Shown: positions 9,444-17,687 of the stretch, in pieces | Layout of the letters: the number at the start of each line of letters is the position of its first letter | How positions within the stretch are numbered: position 1 is the stretch's first letter | Source: Flavobacterium arcticum | GTDB taxonomy: Bacteria; Bacteroidota; Bacteroidia; Flavobacteriales; Flavobacteriaceae | Direction: 5' to 3' | Assembly (NCBI RefSeq): GCF_003344925.1 | Contig: NZ_CP031188.1 | Location: 2,153,001-2,217,000, forward strand | DNA: 64,000 nt | Position numbers and translations under genes: made by a program | Notes under the pieces: model-generated | What the model was told of the DNA's origin: nothing | Database searches by the model: none | What the model saw: only the letters and a program-made list of their open reading frames with translations

Positions 9444-12275
9444 CTAAAATAATTCTTTTTTAAGGAACTGCGCCGTATAACTTTTTTTGTTTTTCACAAC
9501 TTCTTCGGGTGTCCCCTTGGCTACAAGTTGTCCGCCACCTTTACCACCTTCATAACCAATGTCAATAATATAATCGGCAAGTTTTATCACATCCATGTTA
9601 TGTTCTATAATAAGCACGGTATTACCTTTATTAACTAGCTTATTGATAACTTCCATTAATACACGTATGTCTTCAAAATGAAGTCCTGTAGTAGGTTCAT
9701 CTAAGATGTAAAAAGTATTACCTGTATCCTTCTTAGAAAGCTCTGATGCTAGTTTTATACGTTGTGCTTCGCCACCCGATAATGTAGTGCTTTGTTGCCC
9801 AAGCGTAATGTAGCCCAGTCCTACATCCTGTATGGTTTTTATCTTACGATATATTTTCGGGATGTTTTCAAAAAAAGGTACAGCCTCGTCAACCGTCATA
9901 TTCAACACATCTGATATAGATTTTCCTTTATATCTAATTTCTAATGTTTCGAGGTTAAAACGCTTTCCTTGGCACGTTTCACACTCTACATATACATCGG
10001 GTAAGAAACTCATCTCTATAACGCGCAGTCCCGAACCTTCGCAGGTTTCGCAGCGTCCGCCTTTTACATTAAAGCTAAATCTACCTGGTTTATAACCTCG
10101 TATCATCGCTTCAGGTGTTTTAGTATATAAAGACCGTATTTCGCTAAACACATCAGTATAAGTAGCAGGGTTAGAGCGTGGCGTACGACCAATAGGCGAT
10201 TGGTCGATATCAATAACTTTATCAATATGTTCTAATCCTTCAATTTTTTTGTAAGGAGCAGGTTTCTTTACTCCGTTAAAAAAGTGAGCATTTAAAATAG
10301 GGTATAGCGTTTCATTTATCAATGTGCTCTTGCCACTACCCGATACACCTGTAACGCATATTAGTTTACCTAAAGGTAAATCGATACTAACATTTTTTAG
10401 GTTATTACCCGTTGCTCCTGTAAGCCTTAGTTTGTTGCCGTTACCCTCACGTCTTTTTTCGGGGATAGCTATTGTTCTTTCTCCATTTAGGTAAGAAGCC
10501 GTAAGTGTATGCTCTTTCAATAGCTCGGCAGGTGTGCCCTTACTTACTATTTGTCCGCCAAAACGCCCCGCAGCAGGACCTATATCAATAACATAGTCGG
10601 CACGCTCTATCATATCTTTATCATGCTCAACCACAATAACCGAGTTACCAATATCACGCAGTTGTTCTAATGAGTGTATCAGTTTTTCATTATCACGTTG
10701 ATGCAGCCCAATACTCGGCTCATCAAGAATATAGAGTACACCCACAAGTTGCGAGCCTATTTGTGTGGCAAGCCTTATACGCTGTGCCTCGCCACCGGAT
10801 AATGATTTTGAGCTTCTGTCTAACGCAAGGTAATTAAGCCCTACATTAACCAAAAAGCTAAGGCGTGTTTTTATTTCTTTTACAATTTCGTGGGCTATAG
10901 CCTTTTGTTTTTCCGAAAGTTCCTCTTCAAGGTTTTCAAACCAATCGGCAAGATCGGATATATCCATGTGTGCCAGTTCGGCAATATTAAGACCATTAAC
11001 TTTAAAGTATAACGATTCCTTTTTAAGCCTTGAACCTTTGCATACGGGGCATTGTACCTCGTCCATGTATTCCTTTGCCCATCGTTTTATAGAAGTCGAA
11101 CCGCTCTCGTCATACTGATTTTTGATGAAACTGGAGATACCTTCAAAGTCTATCTTATATTCGCGGTTTACACCCAATGTTTTAGACGATACCGTGAATT
11201 TTTCTTTACCACCATTCAATATCATATCCATTGCCTCAGCAGGGATTTTTTCTACAGGGTCGGTGAGCTTAAAATCAAATTTTTCGCCTATTACCTCAAT
11301 CTGCTTAAATATCCAAGAGTTTTTATATTCGCCCAATGGTGCAAAGCCACCTTTTTTAATGGTTAGTTTAGGGTTGGGTATTATTTTGTTCAGGTTAATC
11401 TCGTTTACCTTACCCAATCCGTTACAATTATCACAAGCTCCTTTTGGGGAGTTAAACGAGAAGTTGTTCGGTTCAGGGTTAGGGTAGGAGATACCCGATG
11501 TTGGGCACATCAAGTTACGGCTGTAGTAGCGTGCTTCGCCACTTTCCTGCTCTATAACCATCATAACATCATCGCCATGATACATCGCTGTTTTAATACT
11601 ATCAGCAAGGCGTTTGTCGGTATCTTCGGTAGTGTCAACCGCAAGGCGGTCTATAACCGTCTCGATATCGTGGGTTTTATAACGGTCGAGTTTCATACCG
11701 TTTTCTATATCGCGTATTTCGCCATCGACACGTACTTTTAGGAAACCTTGTTTTGATACTTGCTCAAACAATTCACGATAGTGTCCTTTACGGGAACGAA
11801 TTACAGGAGCAAGTATAGTAATACGCTTGCCATCAAATTTTTCGATGATTAACTCCCGAATTTGGTCGTCACTATAGCTTACCATTTTTTCGCCCGTTTC
11901 ATAGCTGTAGGCATCGGCAGCACGTGCGTAGAACAGTCGTAAAAAGTCGTATATCTCGGTAATAGTCCCTACGGTAGATCGCGGACTTTTACTTGTTGTT
12001 TTTTGCTCTATGGCAATAACAGGCGATAACCCGTCTATTTTATCGACATCGGGGCGTTCTAAACCACCCAAAAACTGACGTGCATACGCCGAAAATGTTT
12101 CTATATAACGGCGTTGCCCCTCGGCATAAATGGTATCAAAAGCGAGTGATGATTTCCCTGAACCCGAAAGCCCTGTAATAACTACAAGTTTTTCGCGGGG
12201 TATGGTAACATCTATATTTTTAAGGTTGCGCGCGCGCGCACCCAGTACCTCTATAACATCTGTAGTATCTAGCAT
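9444..12275 (-). CDS. uvrA: excinuclease ABC subunit A (UvrA)
   Basis: 943 residues from ATG 12275, the normal length for UvrA, the damage-recognition ATPase of nucleotide excision repair. There are two ABC ATPase halves. Walker A GLSGSGKS is at 35-42 and a second one (GVSGSGKST) lies in the C-terminal half. Both ABC signatures (LSGGEAQRI) are present. One zinc module runs from CPTSG to CDNCNG and the second from CETCEG to CETCQG. The frame stays open to 12644, but that extension has no UvrA similarity, overlaps the divergent gene, and lies upstream of the promoter box at 12296-12303. The start at 12275 is therefore chosen. The N-terminal codons contain a (GC)6 run. Confidence 0.97.
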   Translation of the reverse strand: MLDTTDVIEVLGARARNLKNIDVTIPREKLVVITGLSGSGKSSLAFDTIYAEGQRRYIETFSAYARQFLGGLERPDVDKIDGLSPVIAIEQKTTSKSPRSTVGTITEIYDFLRLFYARAADAYSYETGEKMVSYSDDQIRELIIEKFDGKRITILAPVIRSRKGHYRELFEQVSKQGFLKVRVDGEIRDIENGMKLDRYKTHDIETVIDRLAVDTTEDTDKRLADSIKTAMYHGDDVMMVIEQESGEARYYSRNLMCPTSGISYPNPEPNNFSFNSPKGACDNCNGLGKVNEINLNKIIPNPKLTIKKGGFAPLGEYKNSWIFKQIEVIGEKFDFKLTDPVEKIPAEAMDMILNGGKEKFTVSSKTLGVNREYKIDFEGISSFIKNQYDESGSTSIKRWAKEYMDEVQCPVCKGSRLKKESLYFKVNGLNIAELAHMDISDLADWFENLEEELSEKQKAIAHEIVKEIKTRLSFLVNVGLNYLALDRSSKSLSGGEAQRIRLATQIGSQLVGVLYILDEPSIGLHQRDNEKLIHSLEQLRDIGNSVIVVEHDKDMIERADYVIDIGPAAGRFGGQIVSKGTPAELLKEHTLTASYLNGERTIAIPEKRREGNGNKLRLTGATGNNLKNVSIDLPLGKLICVTGVSGSGKSTLINETLYPILNAHFFNGVKKPAPYKKIEGLEHIDKVIDIDQSPIGRTPRSNPATYTDVFSEIRSLYTKTPEAMIRGYKPGRFSFNVKGGRCETCEGSGLRVIEMSFLPDVYVECETCQGKRFNLETLEIRYKGKSISDVLNMTVDEAVPFFENIPKIYRKIKTIQDVGLGYITLGQQSTTLSGGEAQRIKLASELSKKDTGNTFYILDEPTTGLHFEDIRVLMEVINKLVNKGNTVLIIEHNMDVIKLADYIIDIGYEGGKGGGQLVAKGTPEEVVKNKKSYTAQFLKKELF

Positions 12276-12295
12276 AGTAACTTTTGTGCAAAGCG

Positions 12296-12303
12296 CAAAG
12301 GTA
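12296..12303 (-). promoter_or_regulatory. -7 promoter box of uvrA
   Basis: TACCTTTG on the minus strand, 20 nt before ATG 12275. It decides the uvrA start, because a longer reading frame would begin upstream of it. Confidence 0.55.
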
Positions 12304-12399
12304 CTGATTTTTGAGGTATTTTTGTGGGTAGCGAATAGGTAAGAAATTGTTAAAGAAAGTAGTCCTAAAATTACTATATTGTATAAAAATATATTATGT

Positions 12400-13404
12400 A
12401 TGACTAAAAAATTATTTTGGAGACTTTTTATATTTGAGGTTGGTATGTTTGCAACAACATTTATATTTACTTCTTTTACAAATTGGAAAGATTTTGACAA
12501 GGAGAATCTATTGGGTATAATGATTTCCGTAGTTTCTATAATTATTGCAATTATAATTACATATTTATTTTCTAAGCTTTTTTTTGAGAAAGCCATTATG
12601 ATTGAGCGTAAAAAGGAAATAGATAAAATATCAAAAAAAATCACATATTTAAGAAGGATTGCATATCATATTGTAGGCTTTCATGATTTTTGGAGACTTG
12701 AATCAGTAAGTATCAAATCTAAAATTGATAGTAAATACCCTGAACTCACATATGAAATATATAGGGGAGATGATGAAGAAAATCGTAATAAAATATCCCA
12801 AGAAGAAAGAGATCAGGTAGATAACGATATTTCAATGAGTGGTCAAGCTTATTTAGCACTAAAAGGGTTACAAGATACAAGAAATTCATTTGAAATGTTT
12901 ACGGAGTTTAACCCCAAAAATTATTCTATAGAAGATATTCAGCGTTATGATGAATATGTTAGTTCTGTTTGGTATTTTTTAGATAAACCCAATCAAAGTA
13001 TGTATGATTTTAATAGAGTAAATTCTTATAGTTTAGAATTTGTTAAAGAACTTTATTTTAAGATAATGAATAAACCCATAAATGATAATGAATATAGAAC
13101 AGAAATAAAAGAATTATTTAACCATTTTACAGAAGACGTTTTTAAAAAACATTTATATCTCAATAGCTTAAATAAGAACAGGTATTTTAATCTTTTTAGA
13201 TATAGCTTTTACAATATGCTTATATTCTTAATTGTATTAATATTGTCAGTGTTTGTATATGTTGTCCAAGGAAGTGAGAAGTTTGAATATATAGCTACTC
13301 TTTTTTTACTCACACTTTTTATATCTAACACAATAGATTTAATAATTATTACCTATCAGTCAATAAAATCTGAGTTAAATGTTGAAGAAGTATATTCTAT
13401 TTAA
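12400..13404 (+). CDS. hypothetical membrane protein with central coiled region
   Basis: 334 residues from ATG 12400. An in-frame TTG at 12379 is rejected because the window shows no need for TTG starts. There are two N-terminal transmembrane helices (about 5-25 and 40-65), a long charged helical cytoplasmic region (about 70-260, rich in Lys, Glu and Asp), and two C-terminal helices (about 270-325). I recognise no domain. It is divergent from uvrA and convergent with satP across 23 bp. It is even more AT-rich than its neighbours and sits between housekeeping genes, so it may be an acquired or strain-specific gene. Function unknown. Confidence 0.75.
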   Translation: MTKKLFWRLFIFEVGMFATTFIFTSFTNWKDFDKENLLGIMISVVSIIIAIIITYLFSKLFFEKAIMIERKKEIDKISKKITYLRRIAYHIVGFHDFWRLESVSIKSKIDSKYPELTYEIYRGDDEENRNKISQEERDQVDNDISMSGQAYLALKGLQDTRNSFEMFTEFNPKNYSIEDIQRYDEYVSSVWYFLDKPNQSMYDFNRVNSYSLEFVKELYFKIMNKPINDNEYRTEIKELFNHFTEDVFKKHLYLNSLNKNRYFNLFRYSFYNMLIFLIVLILSVFVYVVQGSEKFEYIATLFLLTLFISNTIDLIIITYQSIKSELNVEEVYSI

Positions 13405-13427
13405 TAACTAAACCTTTATACCAGTTA

Positions 13428-13985
13428 TTAATAAGGCAACACTCTTTTTTCTTTTGCTTCTTCAAGTAGCTCTGCCATAGCAAGATAAAAAGCGCTACTA
13501 CCGCATATAACCCCTACAACACCTGCAAAGTGGTGTATCATGGCATTGCCTGTCCATAGGGCGGTTGCCAGCATAAAAAACAGTATCGTTAACGACAGGA
13601 AAACAAATTGCTGTACTTTGCTGTTACCCCAAGTGCCAACCCACATAAAGCCTGTAAAAATTCCCCACAGTGCTAAGTACCAACCTAAGAATGCCGGTGG
13701 GGTTGCAGCAGCTTCCTTTATGCCTGTAGCGGGCAACATCCATACACATACTAACGATAACCAAAAGAACCCGTAAGACGTAAATGCCGTTGCAGCAAAA
13801 GTGTTTCCTTTTTTAAAACACATAATACCAGCTATTATCTGCGCCAGTCCGCCATAGCAAATGCCCATAGCAAGTATAACCGAACTAACGGGGAAGAACC
13901 CCATATTGTGAATGTTTAGTAAAATAGTGGTCATGGCAAAGCCCATAAGTCCTAAAGGTGCCGGATTGGCTATTTTTGTTTCCAT
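13428..13985 (-). CDS. satP: acetate uptake transporter, GPR1/FUN34/YaaH (SatP) family
   Basis: 185 residues with six predicted transmembrane helices. The family signature NPAPLGL is at 7-13, and the narrow helix-rich body with 'FTSYGFFWLSL' matches SatP/AceTr succinate-acetate channels. It is expected to move acetate or related monocarboxylates across the inner membrane with protons. The gene is single; a -7 box (TATTTTTG) lies 29 nt upstream of the ATG. Substrate range is by family only. Confidence 0.9.
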   Translation of the reverse strand: METKIANPAPLGLMGFAMTTILLNIHNMGFFPVSSVILAMGICYGGLAQIIAGIMCFKKGNTFAATAFTSYGFFWLSLVCVWMLPATGIKEAAATPPAFLGWYLALWGIFTGFMWVGTWGNSKVQQFVFLSLTILFFMLATALWTGNAMIHHFAGVVGVICGSSAFYLAMAELLEEAKEKRVLPY

Positions 13986-14014
13986 TTTTTATGAATTATA
14001 TATCTTTAATACAT

Positions 14015-14022
14015 CAAAAATA
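14015..14022 (-). promoter_or_regulatory. -7 promoter box of satP
   Basis: TATTTTTG on the minus strand, 29 nt ahead of the ATG at 13985. Confidence 0.5.
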
Positions 14023-14130
14023 GTTTTTTGTTAGTATAGGTGTTAATATTATATTGTCTTTTTGTATAATAATTTGAATTGACCTTAAAAAAAGAGAATA
14101 ATAAAAAGTTAGGTGATTATAGAAAATAAA

Positions 14131-14158
14131 AAAGCGTAAACTATATAGTTTACGCTTT
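14131..14158 (-). terminator. terminator downstream of tRNA-Ser
   Basis: A perfect palindrome of 14-bp arms (14131-14144 with 14145-14158) with A and T runs at its ends, 10 nt beyond the 3' end of the minus-strand tRNA. Confidence 0.75.
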
Positions 14159-14168
14159 TTTTATTCAG

Positions 14169-14253
14169 CGGAGGAAGAGGGATTCGAACCCCCGGACCTG
14201 TTACAGTCAACAGTTTTCAAGACTGCCGCATTCGACCGCTCTGCCATTCCTCC
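14169..14253 (-). tRNA. tRNA-Ser (anticodon UGA)
   Basis: An 85-nt class II tRNA on the minus strand. The 7-bp acceptor stem GGAGGAA/TTCCTCC pairs fully and is followed by discriminator G, as expected for serine. The anticodon loop is CTTGAAA with anticodon TGA, a long variable arm follows, and the T loop is GGTTCGAATCC. The 3' CCA is not encoded (next bases CTG) and must be added afterwards. A -7 box lies 33 nt upstream, and a leader hairpin fills the space between. Confidence 0.97.
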
Positions 14254-14259
14254 AGTAAG

Positions 14260-14284
14260 ACCACAATCATTTGCTGATTGCGGT
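14260..14284 (-). promoter_or_regulatory. hairpin in the 5' leader of pre-tRNA-Ser
   Basis: Arms 14260-14269 and 14275-14284 form a 10-bp stem with one G-U wobble and a 5-nt loop, directly between the TATATTTG box and the mature tRNA. It would be part of the leader removed by RNase P. Confidence 0.5.
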
Positions 14285-14286
14285 TG

Positions 14287-14294
14287 CAAATATA
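14287..14294 (-). promoter_or_regulatory. -7 promoter box of tRNA-Ser
   Basis: TATATTTG on the minus strand, 33 nt before the mature 5' end of the tRNA. Confidence 0.6.
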
Positions 14295-14401
14295 CTAACC
14301 TTTTACAGTTTTCCAAATACATTTTTTAAAAAATTTCAAAAATATTTCTTTACGTTTTTTAAGTGTTTCATTAACTGTTATTTAATGAAATAATATTTTT
14401 T

Positions 14402-15541
14402 TTAAAATTCTACATATTCTGTTATTTCAAGTCCGTACCCTATCATTCCTACACGTTTCGTTTGTCCTGAGTTGGTAAGTAATCTTATTTTTGAAATATC
14501 AATATCATGTAATATTTGTGCACCTATACCAAAATCTTTGGCATCCATTTTAATTTGTGGCGCTTCATTAACACCTGTTGACTGTAATGTTTTTAATTCT
14601 TTAAGTCGTGTTAATAACTGAGAAGGGCGTATTTCTTGGTTTATAAATAGTACCGCAGCATTCTCTTCTTTATTTATTCTTTTAAAGATGCTTTCTAGCT
14701 TTCTGTCGGCATCTTTTGTAAGTGTGCCTAATATATCGTTATTTACCTGAGTAGCATTAATACGGGTTAATACAGGCTCGCCTGCATTCCAACTACCTTT
14801 GGTTAGTGCTATATGCACTTGGTTATTGGTAGTTTGTACATAAGCTCTTAAGCGAAATGTACCAAAACGTGTGTTAATCTCAAAATCATCCTCTTTATGT
14901 ATTAGGCTATCGTGCTGCATTCTGTAGGCAACAAGGCTTTCTATAGAAACGAGTTTAAGATCAAATTTCTTAGCTACTTCATATAATTCTGGTAAGCGTG
15001 CCATGGTACCGTTATCATTCATTACCTCACAAATAACACCTGCAGGCTGAAAGCCAGCAAGCCTTGCAAAGTCTATAGCAGCCTCTGTATGCCCTGTTCT
15101 GCGTAATACACCACCTTCTTTAGCTATGAGCGGAAATATGTGCCCTGGACGTCCTAATTCATATGGTTTTGTATTTTTATCTACCAGAGCTTCTACTGTT
15201 TTGGCTCTATCATGTGCCGATATACCTGTTGTAACGCCTTTACCTCTAAGATCTACCGATACAGTAAAAGCTGTTTCCATAGCATCGGTATTATTAGTAA
15301 CCATTACATTAAGCTCCAGTTCCTTGCATCTTTTTTCGGTAAGAGGAGTACATATAAGCCCTTTACCGTGTGTTGCCATAAAGTTTATCATTTCGGGAGT
15401 TACTTTATCGGCAGCAGCAAGGAAATCGCCTTCATTTTCACGATCTTCATCATCTACTACGATAATTATTTTTCCGTTTCTAATATCTTCAATGGCTTCT
15501 TCTATTGTGTTGAGTTGTATATTTTGTTCTGTAGTTATCAT
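14402..15541 (-). CDS. ribBA: 3,4-dihydroxy-2-butanone 4-phosphate synthase with degenerate GTP cyclohydrolase II domain
   Basis: 379 residues. Residues 10-208 are a complete DHBP synthase domain that makes the four-carbon precursor of riboflavin from ribulose 5-phosphate, with the acidic motif DDEDRENEGD (30-39), RPGHIFPL and GHTEAAID. Residues 220-379 align with GTP cyclohydrolase II, but the three zinc-binding cysteines of that family are replaced (Gln265, Lys276 and Ala278 where CxxGD and RCDCG are expected). The RQEGRGIGL motif has also become NQEIRPSQL. Only the RibB activity is therefore expected. The ATG shares one base with the stop of the upstream permease gene (TAATG), so the genes are translationally coupled. 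Confidence 0.9.
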   Translation of the reverse strand: MITTEQNIQLNTIEEAIEDIRNGKIIIVVDDEDRENEGDFLAAADKVTPEMINFMATHGKGLICTPLTEKRCKELELNVMVTNNTDAMETAFTVSVDLRGKGVTTGISAHDRAKTVEALVDKNTKPYELGRPGHIFPLIAKEGGVLRRTGHTEAAIDFARLAGFQPAGVICEVMNDNGTMARLPELYEVAKKFDLKLVSIESLVAYRMQHDSLIHKEDDFEINTRFGTFRLRAYVQTTNNQVHIALTKGSWNAGEPVLTRINATQVNNDILGTLTKDADRKLESIFKRINKEENAAVLFINQEIRPSQLLTRLKELKTLQSTGVNEAPQIKMDAKDFGIGAQILHDIDISKIRLLTNSGQTKRVGMIGYGLEITEYVEF

Positions 15542-17028
15542 TATTCCTTTTCTTTAGGTTTCAATTTAAATAGTTTTTGAACTAGTTTTTGCAATGGTAG
15601 TAATATGTTATCCATATTAATTAGTCCTATATCGTTGGTGGCTCTGTAGGTAAGTAGTACAGCAAGTGGACTTAATACAAAAGATGACATCCATGCTCCT
15701 AAAAATGGTGGTATTCCATTTTCTTGAGCTAATTTTTTACCAAATGTATTTATAAAATGAAATATAATAAATATAAGTACAGCAAAAACAATAGGTAGTC
15801 CTAGCCCTCCTTTTCGTATAATAGCTCCTAATGGCGCGCCAATGAAAAACATGAGTATACAGGCAAATGCTATTACAAATTTTTCATAAAGTGCATGCCA
15901 GTGCCCATTGATGTTTTTTATTTTTTCTCTTACTTCGTTTTGTCCTGATTTAATAACAAATTGAGAACTATTTAGATTATTGGAGGCAATTTCTAATATT
16001 CTTTTTTTATCACTATCTTTTTCAAAAAGAGATAATACATTTTCAGGAACACTATCTCTCACTACTGTTGTATTTAGGGTATCGATAGGTTTTTTATCTA
16101 CTATCGTATTTATAACAGGTAAACTTGTAAGATGAATGTTTACTCGGTTTGTAATATTATCGGTTATACTTTTTCTTTCTTTTTTATAGTTAGATTGTAA
16201 AGAGTCTAGTGTATAATTAAGCTCTGTTACATTAAGCATATTGTTAGTATGTACTCCCTGATTATTATCTGTATCGTTTGTGTTTAGCTTAGTAAGGTCT
16301 ATATTCATTACTTGCTTTGAAAAACTACTTTTTGCAAATGGTAGTTTTTTGCGTTCTGATGGTTTTTTAGCATTAACCTCTTCATAATAATAACCATCAA
16401 ACAGTTCTAACTGAAGTAAGTTATCATTTTCACTACTGTGAAGTAATCCTGTTTTAGCTCGTATAACTGTTGCATATGGAGCATTTGGCATACGTTTATG
16501 TATTGTTACTCCTTTTAGTTTCTCTCCGTTTTCGCCTGATTTTTTTTCTACTTTAATATTAAATGGTCCAATGGCATTAAACTGTCCTTCTATGATAGCC
16601 ATAGCGGGTTTTCGCTTTGCAATATTTTTTCGAAGGTTAATAAATTCGTACTGTGCGTTGGGTATAACATTATTAGCAAAGAAAAATGCGACAATACTCA
16701 AGCCGAAAATAAATATCATAAGTACTCGCATCGCTCTTTTTAGCGATATACCAGATGACTTCATGGCAGCAAACTCATAATTTTCGGCAAAGTTACCAAA
16801 AGTCATTATAGATGCTAACAGTATAGATAGTGGTAGTACTAATGGTACAATAGTAGGGGAGTAGAAAAGCAGAAACTTTACAACAAGCCAAGCATCTAGG
16901 TCTTTACCTGCAAGCTCTGCAATAAATAGCCATATGCCCTGTAAAATAAATATAAAGAACAGGATAACAAATACAGTTGCAAATGTTTTAAGAAACGAAG
17001 TAAGGATGTAACGGTCTAATATTTTCAC
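15541..17028 (-). CDS. LptF/LptG family permease
   Basis: 495 residues. Three N-terminal transmembrane helices (about 10-35, 50-72 and 98-118) are followed by a large periplasmic domain (about 120-385) and three C-terminal helices (about 385-470). This is the LptF/LptG pattern: inner-membrane components of the LptB2FG exporter that lift lipopolysaccharide out of the membrane. The motif FAENYEFAAMKSSGIS matches the family's coupling-helix region. Which of the two paralogues it represents cannot be decided here. The periplasmic region has a long Asn/Thr/Ser-rich insert. It sits between the lolA-like gene (8-nt gap) and ribBA (1-nt overlap). Confidence 0.88.
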   Translation of the reverse strand: MKILDRYILTSFLKTFATVFVILFFIFILQGIWLFIAELAGKDLDAWLVVKFLLFYSPTIVPLVLPLSILLASIMTFGNFAENYEFAAMKSSGISLKRAMRVLMIFIFGLSIVAFFFANNVIPNAQYEFINLRKNIAKRKPAMAIIEGQFNAIGPFNIKVEKKSGENGEKLKGVTIHKRMPNAPYATVIRAKTGLLHSSENDNLLQLELFDGYYYEEVNAKKPSERKKLPFAKSSFSKQVMNIDLTKLNTNDTDNNQGVHTNNMLNVTELNYTLDSLQSNYKKERKSITDNITNRVNIHLTSLPVINTIVDKKPIDTLNTTVVRDSVPENVLSLFEKDSDKKRILEIASNNLNSSQFVIKSGQNEVREKIKNINGHWHALYEKFVIAFACILMFFIGAPLGAIIRKGGLGLPIVFAVLIFIIFHFINTFGKKLAQENGIPPFLGAWMSSFVLSPLAVLLTYRATNDIGLINMDNILLPLQKLVQKLFKLKPKEKE

Positions 17029-17035
17029 CAGAAAA

Positions 17036-17686
17036 TTAGTCTAATCTATTGATGTAGTAATTGGGGTATTTACCCTCTGTAAAGGTAAAATGATTTTTTG
17101 ACAAAGGCTGGTTCGTTTTAAAAGAATTTATAGTAAACGTGGTTTTAGTACCATCTTTGTCTATTTTTAAAAGGTTGTAAATATGTTTTGTTTGCAAATC
17201 TATACCTATTAATACCTCTTTAGTAGTATTGTTTTTATCAAGTGGCTTTAATTTTATGTACTGAATTTTTCTGCCTTTTATGTTTTGGGTAATATCCCAC
17301 GTGTACTTATAACCTACATTAAAAAAAGTAAACATTTTAGCAGGTGTAAGCTCATCGGTCTTTTGGTCATCAAAAGTAGAAATAGATATTTCTTCGTCTT
17401 CTGGTACAATATTATACACTTTGCTTCCATCATATATTCGGGTAATACCCATTATGTTTAGTACATACTGGTCACCTTTAAGGGCTACATTGCCTTTACT
17501 TTCCTGATGGAGGTTTTGGTCTGCATTTACAACGGTATATTTAAAATCGAGTACAATGTTATTGTAACTCCTTACTTTTAAAGATACTTGGTCGAGCAGG
17601 TTTTTAGCCTTTAGCGAATCTTGTGCATTGGCAGAAAAACAAAATGTAAGTATAAAAAGTACTATAAGTTTTATACTCTTTTGCAT
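17036..17686 (-). CDS. LolA-like outer-membrane lipoprotein carrier protein
   Basis: 216 residues from ATG 17686, one base after the ftsK stop. An upstream ATG pair (17695, 17698) overlaps ftsK, and a still longer frame reaches 17773, but only the 17686 start gives a clean signal peptide (MQKSIKLIVLFILTFCFSANA). The mature part follows the LolA fold: a helix of about 30 residues, then paired beta strands (YNNIVLDFKYTV, GDQYVLNIMG). It is expected to ferry lipoproteins through the periplasm to the outer membrane. Its place beside an Lpt permease and ftsK fits an envelope-biogenesis operon. Confidence 0.85.
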   Translation of the reverse strand: MQKSIKLIVLFILTFCFSANAQDSLKAKNLLDQVSLKVRSYNNIVLDFKYTVVNADQNLHQESKGNVALKGDQYVLNIMGITRIYDGSKVYNIVPEDEEISISTFDDQKTDELTPAKMFTFFNVGYKYTWDITQNIKGRKIQYIKLKPLDKNNTTKEVLIGIDLQTKHIYNLLKIDKDGTKTTFTINSFKTNQPLSKNHFTFTEGKYPNYYINRLD

Positions 17687-17687
17687 G

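Noticed and set aside
12276..12644. N-terminal extension of uvrA (open frame to 12644)
   Set aside because: Not UvrA-like, overlaps the divergent gene, and lies upstream of the TACCTTTG box. ATG 12275 gives the normal UvrA length.
15126..15580. Overlapping plus-strand frames of over 120 codons
   Set aside because: They run opposite the intact ribBA coding sequence and have Ser/Thr-rich shadow composition.
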